DNA from: Maritalea mobilis
GTDB taxonomy: Bacteria; Pseudomonadota; Alphaproteobacteria; Rhodobacterales; Rhodobacteraceae
DNA length: 64,000 nucleotides
Reading direction: 5' to 3'
NCBI RefSeq assembly: GCF_019800885.1
Contig: NZ_JAHVKE010000001.1
Location: 1,054,001 to 1,118,000 of the forward strand
Shown here: positions 1-8,758 of the stretch, piece by piece
How the letters are laid out: the number at the start of each line of letters is the position of its first letter
How positions within the stretch are numbered: position 1 is the stretch's first letter
Notes under the pieces: generated by a model
What the model was told of the DNA's origin: nothing
The model's input: only the letters and a program-made list of their open reading frames with translations
The model's database searches: none
Position numbers and translations under genes: made by a program

Positions 1-2
1 GG

Positions 3-71
3 CGGCATCTCCGGCTGAGGGACAACGCGCTGCGCATCATGGCGCCAAAGATGCTGCACCGCTTTCTCTGA
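3..71 (+). CDS. 3' end of an unidentified gene (partial)
   Basis: The third forward frame is open from the window edge to a TGA at 69-71 and would encode about 22 residues, ending LRDNALRIMAPKMLHRFL. The basic, hydrophobic tail resembles the C-termini of some short-chain dehydrogenases, but this is too short to assign. It would be co-directional with the next gene. Confidence 0.3.
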   Translation, partial: RHLRLRDNALRIMAPKMLHRFL

Positions 72-169
72 CGCGGCCAATGACCGGGAAAGATAAGGAA
101 ATCCACCCTTGCCGCGCGGGCGCATGGGGTGTCTGATTGCCCCAAGCCTCCCGAGCCGCGGAATCCCCC

Positions 170-1396
170 ATGCCCGATACTTTCGACGCCGACCCCGAAG
201 CTCGCCGCCCCGAGGACGAGCATCGCTTTCCTTGTCCGTCTTGCGGGTCGGACATGCGTTACGCCCCCGCCGACGGGAAACTGATCTGCGACCATTGCGG
301 CCACGAGGAAGGGATCGAGGCGGGCGAGCTGGACGGCACCGGCGAGGCGCATGTCGAATTCGATTTCGAGCAAGCCCGGCGCAGGGACCACCCCGAGATC
401 GAGATGGAGGAAACCCGCGTTTCCCAATGCCCGAGCTGCGGCGCGCAGGTGGAATTCGACCCGAATGTGCACAGCCAGGAATGCCCGTTCTGCGCCACGC
501 CCGTGGTCACCGATACCGGCACGCACCGCCATATCAAGCCGCAGGGCGTCCTGCCCTTCGGCGTGACCGAGCGCGAGGCGCACAAGGCGATGAACGACTG
601 GTTGGGCAAGCTGTGGTTTGCGCCCAACGGGCTGAAGGAATACGCCCGCAACGGGCGCAAGCTCGACGGGATCTACGTGCCCTACTGGACCTATGACGCC
701 GATACCCAGACCGCCTATCGCGGTCAGCGCGGCGATGCCTATTACGTCACCGTCCGCGGACCGGATGGCAAGCCACGTCAGCAACGGCGCATGCGCTGGA
801 CCTTCGTGCGGGGCCGCGTGGCGCGCTTCTTCGACGATGTGCTGGTGCTGGCCTCCCGCTCGCTGCCCAAGTCCTATACCGACGGTCTTGCGCCTTGGGA
901 CCTGACGAAACTGGCCGATTACAAGCCGGAATTTCTGTCCGGGTTCCGGGCCGAGGCCTACCAGATCGACCTGGAAGACGGGATGGTCGAAGCGCGCGCG
1001 ATCATGGACAACCAGATCCGCCGCGACATTCGCCGCGATATCGGCGGCGACGCGCAGCGCATCTCGAAGATGGACGTGAACGTCTCTGCGGTGACGTTCA
1101 AGCACGTGCTGCTGCCGGTCTGGCTGGCCGCCTACAAATATCGCGGCAAATCCTACCGCTTCGTGGTGAACGGCCAGACCGGCAAGGTGCAGGGCGAACG
1201 CCCCTATAGCTGGATCAAGATCGCGCTGGCGATCCTGGCGGCGATCATCATCGCGGGCGGCGTGCTTTATGGTCTGGAAGTGCTGGACAATGGCGGCTTC
1301 TCGCAAAGCGGCAGCCTGCCCGCCCCCAGCCATACGACCGGCTTCACGCCGCCGCAACCCGTCCAGACGCCGACCTTCACGCCACCGACCAAGTAA
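170..1396 (+). CDS. Double zinc-ribbon (TFIIB-type) membrane-anchored protein
   Basis: A 408-aa protein with two treble-clef or zinc-ribbon pairs at the N-terminus: C22/C25 with C40/C43, and C86/C89 with C104/C107. A conserved globular region of about 250 residues follows, then one transmembrane helix near residues 347-370 and a short Pro-rich tail. This architecture is found in Rhodobacteraceae and is often mislabelled as a primosomal helicase. No helicase motif is visible, and the function is unknown. I chose the ATG at 170 over an in-frame TTG at 137 because the extra residues are low complexity. The gene converges on hsp20 with only 6 bp between the stops. Confidence 0.8.
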   Translation: MPDTFDADPEARRPEDEHRFPCPSCGSDMRYAPADGKLICDHCGHEEGIEAGELDGTGEAHVEFDFEQARRRDHPEIEMEETRVSQCPSCGAQVEFDPNVHSQECPFCATPVVTDTGTHRHIKPQGVLPFGVTEREAHKAMNDWLGKLWFAPNGLKEYARNGRKLDGIYVPYWTYDADTQTAYRGQRGDAYYVTVRGPDGKPRQQRRMRWTFVRGRVARFFDDVLVLASRSLPKSYTDGLAPWDLTKLADYKPEFLSGFRAEAYQIDLEDGMVEARAIMDNQIRRDIRRDIGGDAQRISKMDVNVSAVTFKHVLLPVWLAAYKYRGKSYRFVVNGQTGKVQGERPYSWIKIALAILAAIIIAGGVLYGLEVLDNGGFSQSGSLPAPSHTTGFTPPQPVQTPTFTPPTK

Positions 1397-1402
1397 CCCG
1401 CC

Positions 1403-1822
1403 TCAACCCTTGCGGATGGGCACCTTGCGCGCGCCTTCGGGCGGGGTTTCGGCCCGCTTGGGCACGGTGATTGTCAACAGCCCGTCCTTCAGGTCGGCAT
1501 CGACCTTGTCGCCATCGGCATCGGGCGGCAGGCGGAAGCTGCGCGAGAACGACCCGTATTCGCGTTCCGAGAAGAACCACGTTTCCCCCTTCTCCTCGCG
1601 CTCGGATTTCTTCTCGCCGGTGACGGTGACGACGCCCTCGTGCACGGTGACGTCAATGTCGCTTTCGGCAACCCCCGGCACCTCCATCGAGATGCGGTAG
1701 GCGCTGCCGTTCACCGCCGCCTCGGCGGCGGGCGCGAACCAGTCCGCGACCTTCGATCCGAACTGGCGCAACGGGTCGGCGAGAGATGGGAAAAAGCCGG
1801 TTTTGTGGGCAGATTCGACCAT
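1403..1822 (-). CDS. Small heat shock protein, Hsp20/alpha-crystallin family
   Basis: A 139-aa ATP-independent holdase chaperone. The alpha-crystallin domain spans about residues 38-130, with the typical AYRISMEVPGV opening, a charged EKKSEREEKGE loop and a GLLTITVPK C-terminal strand. The IxI-type tail is present as KVPIRKG. An excellent ribosome site (GGAGGGTGTC) precedes the ATG. The divergent region to the next gene carries an FNR/CRP-type palindrome centred 73 bp before this start codon, which suggests induction at low oxygen or under nitrosative conditions. Confidence 0.93.
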   Translation of the reverse strand: MVESAHKTGFFPSLADPLRQFGSKVADWFAPAAEAAVNGSAYRISMEVPGVAESDIDVTVHEGVVTVTGEKKSEREEKGETWFFSEREYGSFSRSFRLPPDADGDKVDADLKDGLLTITVPKRAETPPEGARKVPIRKG

Positions 1823-1888
1823 GACACCCTCCTTCGAGAAATGGTTTCATTGCAGGCGCAATCATCCTGCCTCGAAGCACAATGCACC

Positions 1889-1902
1889 TTGATTTGCGTC
1901 AA
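1889..1902. promoter_or_regulatory. FNR/Dnr-type box upstream of hsp20
   Basis: TTGAT-TTGC-GTCAA matches the FNR/FnrL/Dnr half-site arrangement (TTGAY-N4-RTCAA) exactly. If it acts as a class II site at -41.5 on the minus strand, transcription would start near 1854. A GATGAT -10-like hexamer lies at 1861-1866 on that strand. I see no equally good -10 in the forward direction, so hsp20 is the likelier target. Confidence 0.6.
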
Positions 1903-1967
1903 AAGGGGCTGGCGACCGGCCGGTCCACGGGCTAGCACTTGGGCCGTGCCAAGAACGGAGGGCTCCG

Positions 1968-2897
1968 ATGATCCTGTGTGCCGGAGAAGCGCTGATCGAC
2001 ATGCTGCCGCGCAAGACCGAGAAGGGCGAGGCGGCCTTTGCCCCCTATCCCGGCGGCTCAGTCCTGAACACCGCCGTGGCGCTGTCGCGCCTCGGCGTGG
2101 CGACGCAGTTCTTCACCGGCCTGTCCACCGACCTGTTCGGCGAGCGTCTGGCCAACGTGCTGACCGCGAATGGCGTGGGCCATGGGCTTGCCGCGCGCTC
2201 GGACCGGCCGACCACGCTGGCCTTCGTCACGCTGACCGATGGGCAGGCCAGCTACGCCTTCTATGACGAGAACACCGCCGGACGCATGCTGACGGAGGCC
2301 GACCTGCCCGCGATCCCCGAGGATTGCGCGGCCTGCTTCTTCGGCGGCATCAGCCTTGCCGTCGAACCCTGCGCCGAGGCCTATGCCACGCTGGCCGCCC
2401 GCGCCGCCGGGGCGGGCCGGGTCGTGATGCTCGATCCAAATATCCGCCCCAGCTTTATCGCCGACGAAGAGCGGTTCCGCGCCCGGATGGACCGGATGCT
2501 GTCGCATGCCGATATCGTGAAGCTCTCGGACGAAGACCTGCGCTGGCTGATGGGCGACCGCAGCTTTGTCGAACTGACCAGCGAGTTGCAGAAGAAAGGC
2601 CCGAAGCTGGTACTGGTGACGCAGGGCGCCGCGGGGGTGACCGCCTTCGGCCCCGGCGGAGAGGTGCATGTCGATGCCACCATGGTCGAAGTCGTCGATA
2701 CCGTCGGCGCGGGCGACACGTTCAACGCAGGCCTCTTGGCGGGGCTGTCCGACGCGGGGCTTCTGGACAAGGCCGCATTGGCCGAGGGCCTGCCCGAGGA
2801 CGGGCTGCGCGCCGCGCTGGAATTGGGCGTGAAGGCCGCCGCCGTGACGGTGACGCGCGCCGGCGCCAACCCGCCCCGCCGCGAGGAGATCGCATGA
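1968..2897 (+). CDS. PfkB-family carbohydrate kinase (fructokinase-like)
   Basis: A 309-aa ribokinase/PfkB-fold sugar kinase. It has the N-terminal GG motif ([18 protein letters not shown]) and the C-terminal [12 protein letters not shown] anion-hole and catalytic-Asp motif near residues 244-255. The substrate is probably fructose or a related sugar, but this cannot be fixed from sequence. An AACGGAGGG ribosome site precedes the ATG. The stop overlaps the start of dtd by 4 nt (ATGA), so the two genes are co-transcribed and probably translationally coupled. Confidence 0.88.
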   Translation: MILCAGEALIDMLPRKTEKGEAAFAPYPGGSVLNTAVALSRLGVATQFFTGLSTDLFGERLANVLTANGVGHGLAARSDRPTTLAFVTLTDGQASYAFYDENTAGRMLTEADLPAIPEDCAACFFGGISLAVEPCAEAYATLAARAAGAGRVVMLDPNIRPSFIADEERFRARMDRMLSHADIVKLSDEDLRWLMGDRSFVELTSELQKKGPKLVLVTQGAAGVTAFGPGGEVHVDATMVEVVDTVGAGDTFNAGLLAGLSDAGLLDKAALAEGLPEDGLRAALELGVKAAAVTVTRAGANPPRREEIA

Positions 2898-3331
2898 GGG
2901 CGCTGGTCCAACGCGTCACCGGCGCCCGCGTCGAGGTTGCCGGAGAGGTGGTCGGCCAATGCGGTCCGGGTCTGATGATCCTCGTCTGCGCCATGCAGGG
3001 CGACACAGAGGTCGAGGCCGAGAAACTGGCCGCCAAGACCGCCAAGCTGCGCATCTTCAACGACGACGCGGGCAAGATGAACCGCTCGCTTCTGGACGTG
3101 GGCGGCGAGGCGCTGGTTGTCAGCCAGTTCACGCTGGCCGCTGACACGCGCTCGGGCAATCGACCCGGCTTTTCCACCGCCGCCCCGCCCGACGAGGGCG
3201 AACGCCTGTACGAGCATTACGCCCGCGCTCTGGCCGCGCTTGGCCCCAAGGTCGAGACCGGACGCTTCGGCGCCGAGATGGCGGTCAGCTTGACCAATGA
3301 CGGGCCGATCACGATTTGGCTCGAAACCTAG
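2894..3331 (+). CDS. dtd: D-aminoacyl-tRNA deacylase
   Basis: A 145-aa cytosolic enzyme that hydrolyses D-aminoacyl-tRNAs (and glycyl-tRNA-Ala), recycling tRNA and enforcing chirality. Both family signatures are present: SQFTLAA near residues 76-82 and NDGP at 135-138, equivalent to the Gly-cisPro region. Length is standard. Translation starts inside the stop of the preceding kinase gene. Confidence 0.95.
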   Translation: MRALVQRVTGARVEVAGEVVGQCGPGLMILVCAMQGDTEVEAEKLAAKTAKLRIFNDDAGKMNRSLLDVGGEALVVSQFTLAADTRSGNRPGFSTAAPPDEGERLYEHYARALAALGPKVETGRFGAEMAVSLTNDGPITIWLET

Positions 3332-3403
3332 GCGATCCGCCCAAAATTCAGGCATTTGCCCGCGCCGAGGCGCGACAACCCCTTGGATGCAAGCGGTTTT
3401 GCC

Positions 3404-3425
3404 GTCACATTTGCAGCAATGTGAC
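3404..3425. promoter_or_regulatory. Inverted repeat before the Anbu operon
   Basis: GTCACATT and AATGTGAC are perfect 8-bp inverted arms separated by TGCAGC. The repeat ends 20 bp before the ATG of the first Anbu-operon gene. It resembles a dyadic operator and could also form a short 5'-UTR hairpin. No cognate regulator is adjacent. Confidence 0.45.
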
Positions 3426-3445
3426 CGGGATGCGACAGTAGTGAC

Positions 3446-4873
3446 ATGTCAGACACGACTCAGTTTTTCGACGAGATGACGGGCGGTGCCGACGGGGCCC
3501 GCCCCCCCTACAGCGCCTATGACGCGTGGTTCTCGGGCGAGGACCTGACGGAACTGCGCAAGAAATCCCTCGATGCCGAGGCCTTTTTTCGGCGCACCGG
3601 GATCACCTTCAATGTCTATGGCGAGGCCGAGGCAGACGAACGCCTGATCCCCTTCGACATCGTGCCGCGCATCATTTCGGGCCGCGAATGGGCGCGCCTG
3701 ACGCGCGGGATCGAGCAGCGGGTGCGCGCGATCAACTCGTTTCTCTACGACATCTATCACCGGCAGGAGATCCTGCGCGCCGGCCGTGTGCCGGTCGAGC
3801 TGATCGCCAAGAACGAAGCCTTCCTGCCGCAGATGATCGGGATGCAGCCGCCGGGCGGCGTCTATACCCACATCGTCGGCACCGACCTTGTCCGCACCGG
3901 CGAGGACGAGTTCTACGTGCTCGAGGATAACGCGCGTACGCCCTCCGGGGTCAGCTACATGCTGGAAAACCGCGAGACGATGCTGCAGATGTTCCCCGAG
4001 CTGTTCAGCCGCATCAAGGTGCAGCCGGTGCAGGATTACCCGATCCAGCTGCGCCGGTCGCTCGCGGCCTGCGCCCCCGCCATGACCACGGACACACCGA
4101 CGGTCGCGGTGCTGACGCCCGGCATCCACAACTCGGCCTATTTCGAACATGCCTTCCTCGCCGACCAGATGGGCGTCGAACTGATCGAAGGCCACGACCT
4201 GCGGGTCGTCGACGGACGCATCGCCATGCGCACCACGCGCGGCTACAAGCCCATCGACGTGATCTACCGCCGCATCGACGACGATTTCCTCGACCCGCTG
4301 AACTTCAACCCCGACAGCATGCTGGGTGTGCCGGGGATCATGGATGTCTATCGCGCGGGCGGGATCACCATCGCCAACGCGCCCGGCACGGGCATCGCCG
4401 ATGACAAGGCGATCTACAGTTACATGCCCGATATCGTGGAATTCTACACCGGCGAGAAGGCGATCCTGCAAAACGTGCCCACCTGGCGCTGTTCCGAGGC
4501 CGACAGTCTGGCCTATGTCCTCGATCACCTCGAAGAGCTGGTCGTGAAAGAAGTCCACGGCTCGGGCGGCTACGGCATGCTGGTGGGCCCCGCCGCCTCG
4601 AAGAAGGAGGTCGCGGCCTTCCGCAAGAAGCTTGAGGCCCGGCCGGGCAACTATATCGCCCAGCCCACGCTGGCGCTGTCGACCTGCCCGATCCTGACCA
4701 AGGCGGGACTGGCCCCGCGCCATGTCGACCTGCGCCCCTTCGCGCTGGTCAGCCCGCAAGGCTGCACCATCACGCCGGGTGGACTGACCCGGGTCGCCAT
4801 GAAGAAAGGCAGCCTCGTCGTGAACTCGTCTCAGGGCGGCGGCACCAAAGACACCTGGGTTCTGGAGGAGTAG
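3446..4873 (+). CDS. Circularly permuted type-2 ATP-grasp protein
   Basis: A 475-aa protein of the DUF404/DUF407 circularly permuted ATP-grasp family (start MSDTTQFFDEMTGGADGARP). It contains the characteristic RAINSFLYDIY and VKEVHGSGGYGML segments, the latter being a nucleotide-binding glycine loop near residues 370-380. The family is predicted to ligate an amine or amino acid to a carboxylate, possibly a peptide tag; the substrate is unknown. It is the first gene of a four-gene operon with an alpha-E protein, a transglutaminase-like protein and Anbu. The next gene begins 4 bp after its stop. Confidence 0.9.
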   Translation: MSDTTQFFDEMTGGADGARPPYSAYDAWFSGEDLTELRKKSLDAEAFFRRTGITFNVYGEAEADERLIPFDIVPRIISGREWARLTRGIEQRVRAINSFLYDIYHRQEILRAGRVPVELIAKNEAFLPQMIGMQPPGGVYTHIVGTDLVRTGEDEFYVLEDNARTPSGVSYMLENRETMLQMFPELFSRIKVQPVQDYPIQLRRSLAACAPAMTTDTPTVAVLTPGIHNSAYFEHAFLADQMGVELIEGHDLRVVDGRIAMRTTRGYKPIDVIYRRIDDDFLDPLNFNPDSMLGVPGIMDVYRAGGITIANAPGTGIADDKAIYSYMPDIVEFYTGEKAILQNVPTWRCSEADSLAYVLDHLEELVVKEVHGSGGYGMLVGPAASKKEVAAFRKKLEARPGNYIAQPTLALSTCPILTKAGLAPRHVDLRPFALVSPQGCTITPGGLTRVAMKKGSLVVNSSQGGGTKDTWVLEE

Positions 4874-4877
4874 GCGC

Positions 4878-5819
4878 ATGCTGGGCAAGACAGCCGGCGG
4901 GCTCTTCTGGATGTTCCGCTATCTCGAACGGTCTGAAAACACCGCGCGCCTGATCGAGGCGGGGTTTCGCATCGCGCTGACCCGGCCGGCGGGGGACGAC
5001 GACGAATGGCACAGCGTGCTGCAGACCGCGGCCGCGTCGAACCTCTATTACCAGCGCCACGAGGAACTGGACGCAGCCAAGGCCATCGACTTCATGTTGC
5101 GCGACAAGTCGAACCCGTCCTCGGTCCTGTCGGCAATCACGGAGGCACGGCAGAATGCGCGCCTCGTGCGGACGGCCATCACCCGCGAGGTGTGGGAGGC
5201 CGTGAACGACACCTACATGCTGATGAAGGACGCGCTGGCCCGTCCCGTGCGTCCGCGCGACCTGCCCGAGGTTCTGGCCATGGTGCGGCAGCAATCGGCA
5301 CTGGTGCGCGGGTCCATGGCGGGCACGATGCTCAGGAACGACATCTTCGATTTCTCGCGCCTCGGCACTTTCCTGGAACGCGCCGACAACACCGCGCGCA
5401 TCCTTGACGTGAAGTATTACGTGCTGCTGCCCTCGATCAACCAGATCGGCTCCAGCCTCGACAACGTGCAGTGGGAAACGATCTTGCGCTCGGTCGCCGG
5501 GCAACGCGCCTATCGCTGGCTGAACCAGGGCGAGTCGAACCCGATGGGCATCGCCGACTTCCTGATTTTCGACGGGCGCATGCCGCGCTCGCTGAAATTC
5601 TCGGTTGCGAAGATGTCGACGAACCTGCGCTACCTCGCCGAACAATACGACCAGCGCCACGCCAGCCACGACCAGATCGACGTGCTGAACGCGCGCTTGA
5701 GCAACGCCACGATCGAGCGCGTTTTCGAGGACGGGCTGCACGAATTCCTTACCGACTTCCTGACCGATATCGCGCGCCTTGGCGGGCAGATCGAACAGGA
5801 TTACCGTTTCCTCGGATAG
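4878..5819 (+). CDS. Alpha-E domain protein (DUF403)
   Basis: A 313-aa, largely helical protein of the alpha-E family. Its opening, MLGKTAGGLFWMFRYLERSENTARL, is the family signature. Members are nearly always encoded next to the permuted ATP-grasp protein and a transglutaminase, as here. Biochemical function is unknown. The ribosome site (GGAGGAG) overlaps the end of the upstream gene, which implies coupled expression. Confidence 0.9.
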   Translation: MLGKTAGGLFWMFRYLERSENTARLIEAGFRIALTRPAGDDDEWHSVLQTAAASNLYYQRHEELDAAKAIDFMLRDKSNPSSVLSAITEARQNARLVRTAITREVWEAVNDTYMLMKDALARPVRPRDLPEVLAMVRQQSALVRGSMAGTMLRNDIFDFSRLGTFLERADNTARILDVKYYVLLPSINQIGSSLDNVQWETILRSVAGQRAYRWLNQGESNPMGIADFLIFDGRMPRSLKFSVAKMSTNLRYLAEQYDQRHASHDQIDVLNARLSNATIERVFEDGLHEFLTDFLTDIARLGGQIEQDYRFLG

Positions 5820-5837
5820 CGGCGCGCCAGGACCCTC

Positions 5838-6641
5838 ATGAAACTGAAGATCAAGCATACGACGACCTACAATTTCGACCAGCCCGTGCCTTACGGGCTG
5901 CAACAGCTGCGCCTGACCCCCAAGAGCCGGGCCGGTCAGGCGGTCGTCGATTGGCAGATGTCTGTCGAGGGCGGCGAGATCCAGACGGAATACAACGATC
6001 ACCACCAGAACCGGGTGACGCTGATCTCCTTCGATCCGCACGCGACCTCGATCGTCGTCCATAGCGAGGGCGAGGTCGAAACCGCCGACCTGCACGGGAT
6101 CGTGGGCAAGAACACCGGCTTTGCCCCGATGTGGTTTTTCCAGAGATCCACCGAGCTGACCCGGGCCGGGCCGAACGTGCGCCGCCTTGCCAAGGGGCTG
6201 CGCGACGAGGTCGAGCAGGACATCCCGCGCCTGCACGCGCTGTCGGCCCGGATCATCGAGGAGGTGCCCTACGAGATCGGCACCACCCACGCCACGACCA
6301 CCGCCGAGGAAGCGATCGAGCATGGACGCGGCGTCTGCCAGGACCATGCCCATATCTTCGTCGCCGCGGCGCGGTCGATGGGCTACCCGGCGCGCTATGT
6401 TTCGGGCTACCTGATGTTGGAAGACCGCATCCACCAGGATGCCAGCCACGCCTGGGCCGAGGCCCATGTCGAGGGGCTGGGCTGGGTCGGGTTCGACGTC
6501 TCCAACGGCTATTCGCCGGATGCACGTTACGTGCGCGTGGCGACCGGGCTGGACTACCGCGAGGCCGCCCCGGTTTCGGGCATGCATTTCGGCGGCGCGG
6601 GTGATGCAATGGGCATCGACATCATGGTGCAGCAGCAGTAA
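5838..6641 (+). CDS. Transglutaminase-like cysteine protease family protein
   Basis: A 267-aa protein with an N-terminal beta domain (MKLKIKHTTTYNF) and a transglutaminase-like core. The catalytic Cys lies in GRGVCQDHAHIF near residue 171, the His in SHAWAEA near 204, and the Asp in VGFDVSNG near 220. This three-residue set suggests an active peptidase or amidase. It lies 18 bp after the alpha-E gene and 39 bp before the Anbu gene. Confidence 0.92.
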   Translation: MKLKIKHTTTYNFDQPVPYGLQQLRLTPKSRAGQAVVDWQMSVEGGEIQTEYNDHHQNRVTLISFDPHATSIVVHSEGEVETADLHGIVGKNTGFAPMWFFQRSTELTRAGPNVRRLAKGLRDEVEQDIPRLHALSARIIEEVPYEIGTTHATTTAEEAIEHGRGVCQDHAHIFVAAARSMGYPARYVSGYLMLEDRIHQDASHAWAEAHVEGLGWVGFDVSNGYSPDARYVRVATGLDYREAAPVSGMHFGGAGDAMGIDIMVQQQ

Positions 6642-6680
6642 AGCGATGCGTCCGCATCCAATCGAAAAGGCGCCGGGGCA

Positions 6681-7421
6681 ATGACCTATTGTGTGGGGCT
6701 GAAGCTGGACCGTGGGCTGGTCTGCATGTCCGACACCCGCACCAATGCGGGCATCGACAATATCAGCGTATTTCGCAAGATGTTCATCTGGGAGACCGAG
6801 GGCGAACGCTCGATCACGCTGATGACGGCCGGCAATCTCGCCACCACGCAAGCCGTGGTCAGCCTTCTGAACGAACGCAGCAAGCCCGCCGAGGATCGCG
6901 GCGCACCCTCGATCCTTGAGGCGCCGTCGATGTTCCAGGTGGCCAGGCTGGTGGGCGAGACCCTGCGCGAGGTGATCCGCGACCAGTCCGGCATCGAAGG
7001 ACCGCAGGCCGACAGCCCGTTTTCCGCCACCCTGATCCTTGCAGGCCAGGTCCGCGGCGGCGAGCCGCGCCTGTTCCTGATCTACCCGGAGGGCAATTTC
7101 GTCGAGGCCGCCGACGACACGCCGTTCTTCCAGATCGGCGAGACGAAATACGGCAAGCCGATCCTCGTGCGCGCCTATCATCCGGGCATGAGCTTCGAGG
7201 AAGCGGTGAAGCTTCTGATGCTGAGCTTCGATTCGACGATCAAGGCGAACCTGTCCGTGGGGTTGCCGCTGGACCTGCATATCTACGAGGCGGACACGTT
7301 TCGCACCGGGATCGTGCGCCGGATCGAACGCGACGACGCGTTTTTCGAGTCGATCTCCTCGGGTTGGGGCGAGGCCCTGCGCGAGGCGTTCAGCCACCTG
7401 CCGGATTACTCACTGTCCTGA
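6681..7421 (+). CDS. Anbu, proteasome-like beta-subunit homologue
   Basis: A 246-aa Ntn-hydrolase-fold protein of the Anbu/BPH family. It starts MTYCVGLKLDRGLVCMSDTRTNAG, so removal of Met1 exposes Thr2 as the expected N-terminal nucleophile. The D-T-R-T-N segment supplies the conserved Asp, and a basic residue (K33 region, SVFRKM) matches the catalytic Lys position. Anbu proteins form open-ring assemblies; a physiological substrate is not established. Co-location with ATP-grasp, alpha-E and transglutaminase genes is the known Anbu neighbourhood. A GGGG ribosome site precedes the ATG. A dispersed hairpin repeat follows the stop. Confidence 0.88.
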   Translation: MTYCVGLKLDRGLVCMSDTRTNAGIDNISVFRKMFIWETEGERSITLMTAGNLATTQAVVSLLNERSKPAEDRGAPSILEAPSMFQVARLVGETLREVIRDQSGIEGPQADSPFSATLILAGQVRGGEPRLFLIYPEGNFVEAADDTPFFQIGETKYGKPILVRAYHPGMSFEEAVKLLMLSFDSTIKANLSVGLPLDLHIYEADTFRTGIVRRIERDDAFFESISSGWGEALREAFSHLPDYSLS

Positions 7422-7453
7422 GGGGTTTCGCCCGCTGCGCGGTCGACCCGTGC

Positions 7454-7507
7454 GAGGGGGCGATGCCCCCTCGCGCTCCCCCGGCATATTTTCCGGGATA
7501 AAGAGGG
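7454..7507. repeat. Dispersed GC hairpin plus GGCATATTT repeat, copy 1
   Basis: A perfect stem GAGGGGGC/GCCCCCTC (7454-7472) is followed by a CCCCCGGCATATTTT...GGGATAAAGA tail. The same layout recurs at 15524-15573 and, reversed and diverged, at 49300-49349. All three lie between convergent genes, so a bidirectional terminator role is likely. Confidence 0.7.
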
Positions 7508-7509
7508 AA

Positions 7510-8673
7510 TCAGGCCGTCACATCGTGGGTGTGGATCCACGCGTAGCGGTTGGTCACCGCTTGCGGGGCGGCGCGGGCGGCCAGCCGCAGCGCGCTATGG
7601 GCAGCGAAGCGCAAGGGACCCGGGCGCAGGTGGTAGTTCGTCGCGTTATCGGTGGCGGCCTCGACGATGCGGGCGGTGCGGTCGCGCCGCAGGGCCTGGT
7701 AGCGGGCGAGCGCGGCCTCGGGCAGATCCTCCTCGGAGAGGCAGCGCGCGAGGGTCCAGGCGTCTTCGAGTGCCATGTTCGCACCCTGTGCAAGGAAGGG
7801 CAGCGTCGGATGCGCCGCGTCGCCCAGCAGCGCAAGGCCGCCCTGGTACCAGTTGACCGCAACCGGGTGACGGAAAAGCCCCCAGAGGTTCACCTCCTCC
7901 GCGCGGGCCAGGAGGTTCTTCACCTCGGGGCAGAAATCGGAAAAGGCGCGGCGCAGGTTCGCGGGGTGATCGGTATGATGCCAGCCCTCGGCGACCCAGC
8001 CATCGCGTTCCTCGACGGCGACGATGTTGACCAGCTTGCCCTGCCGGAGCGGGTAGCGCACGAGGTGACGGCCCGGCCCCATGAACACATGCGCCTCGGG
8101 GGCGAGGCTGCCATCCTGCGGGATGGTCGCGCGCCAGGCGACCTGACCGGTGAAGAAGGGCCGCGTGCGCGGGTTCAGCACCTTGCGGGCGGGAGAATGC
8201 AGGCCGTCGGCAGAGATTGTCAGGCCATGGGCTTCCTCGCGTCCATCCTCCAGCGTGATCCGCGCGCCCTCGCCCTCGGGCGTGACGGCGGTGATGCGGG
8301 TGCCCAGCCGCAAGGTGACCCCGGCGCCCTGCGCGGCCGCGGCCAGAACATCGACGAGATCGGCACGATGGACGAAATGCCAGGGCTTGGCGGGATCGTT
8401 CAGAGCCATGGAGAAGACCTCGGCCCCGCGGCGGAAATCGCGCAGCCGCACGGCGCGCGAGCGCGGCGCCTGCTCGGCCACCGCCTCGGCCACGCCGAGC
8501 GCTTTCAGAACGACCCAGCCATTGGGGCTGATCTGGATGCCGGCGCCGACCTCGGTGATCGCAGGCGCCTGTTCCAGCACGGTGACCTGCGCCCCGTGCC
8601 GCGCCAGCGCCAGCGATACCGCCAGCCCGCCGATGCCGCCCCCCAGAACCGTGATCTCTTGCCCGATCAACAT
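7510..8673 (-). CDS. FAD-dependent monooxygenase (salicylate hydroxylase-like)
   Basis: A 387-aa class A flavoprotein monooxygenase. The Rossmann dinucleotide site is VLGGGIGGLAVSLALARHG near residues 9-28. The second FAD motif is GDAAHPTLPFLAQGANMALEDA, and a DG motif occurs as TISADGLHSPARK. Such enzymes hydroxylate aromatic or heteroaromatic acids with NAD(P)H and O2; the substrate is not predictable here. The ATG at 8673 is preferred because GGGGGACAGGC precedes it, whereas the upstream in-frame start at 8694 lies in the tail of the dksA terminator. Confidence 0.87.
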   Translation of the reverse strand: MLIGQEITVLGGGIGGLAVSLALARHGAQVTVLEQAPAITEVGAGIQISPNGWVVLKALGVAEAVAEQAPRSRAVRLRDFRRGAEVFSMALNDPAKPWHFVHRADLVDVLAAAAQGAGVTLRLGTRITAVTPEGEGARITLEDGREEAHGLTISADGLHSPARKVLNPRTRPFFTGQVAWRATIPQDGSLAPEAHVFMGPGRHLVRYPLRQGKLVNIVAVEERDGWVAEGWHHTDHPANLRRAFSDFCPEVKNLLARAEEVNLWGLFRHPVAVNWYQGGLALLGDAAHPTLPFLAQGANMALEDAWTLARCLSEEDLPEAALARYQALRRDRTARIVEAATDNATNYHLRPGPLRFAAHSALRLAARAAPQAVTNRYAWIHTHDVTA

Positions 8674-8683
8674 GCCTGTCCCC

Positions 8684-8721
8684 CGAAAAACCAAAAGGGC
8701 GCTCCGGATCCGGAACGCCCT
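8684..8721 (-). terminator. Rho-independent terminator of dksA
   Basis: AGGGCG (8696-8701) pairs with CGCCCT (8716-8721), enclosing a self-complementary TCCGGATCCGGA core. On the minus strand the hairpin is followed by TTTTGGTTTTTC. Confidence 0.8.
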
Positions 8722-8758
8722 AGTTCTTTAGTCCTGCTGGCCGGCGAATACCGCGCGG

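Noticed and set aside
4770-7397. A continuous 875-codon open frame on the minus strand opposite the Anbu operon
   Set aside because: It lies antisense to four well-supported genes, is rich in His, Arg, Gly and Asp with no domain, and is the usual shadow of GC-rich codon bias.
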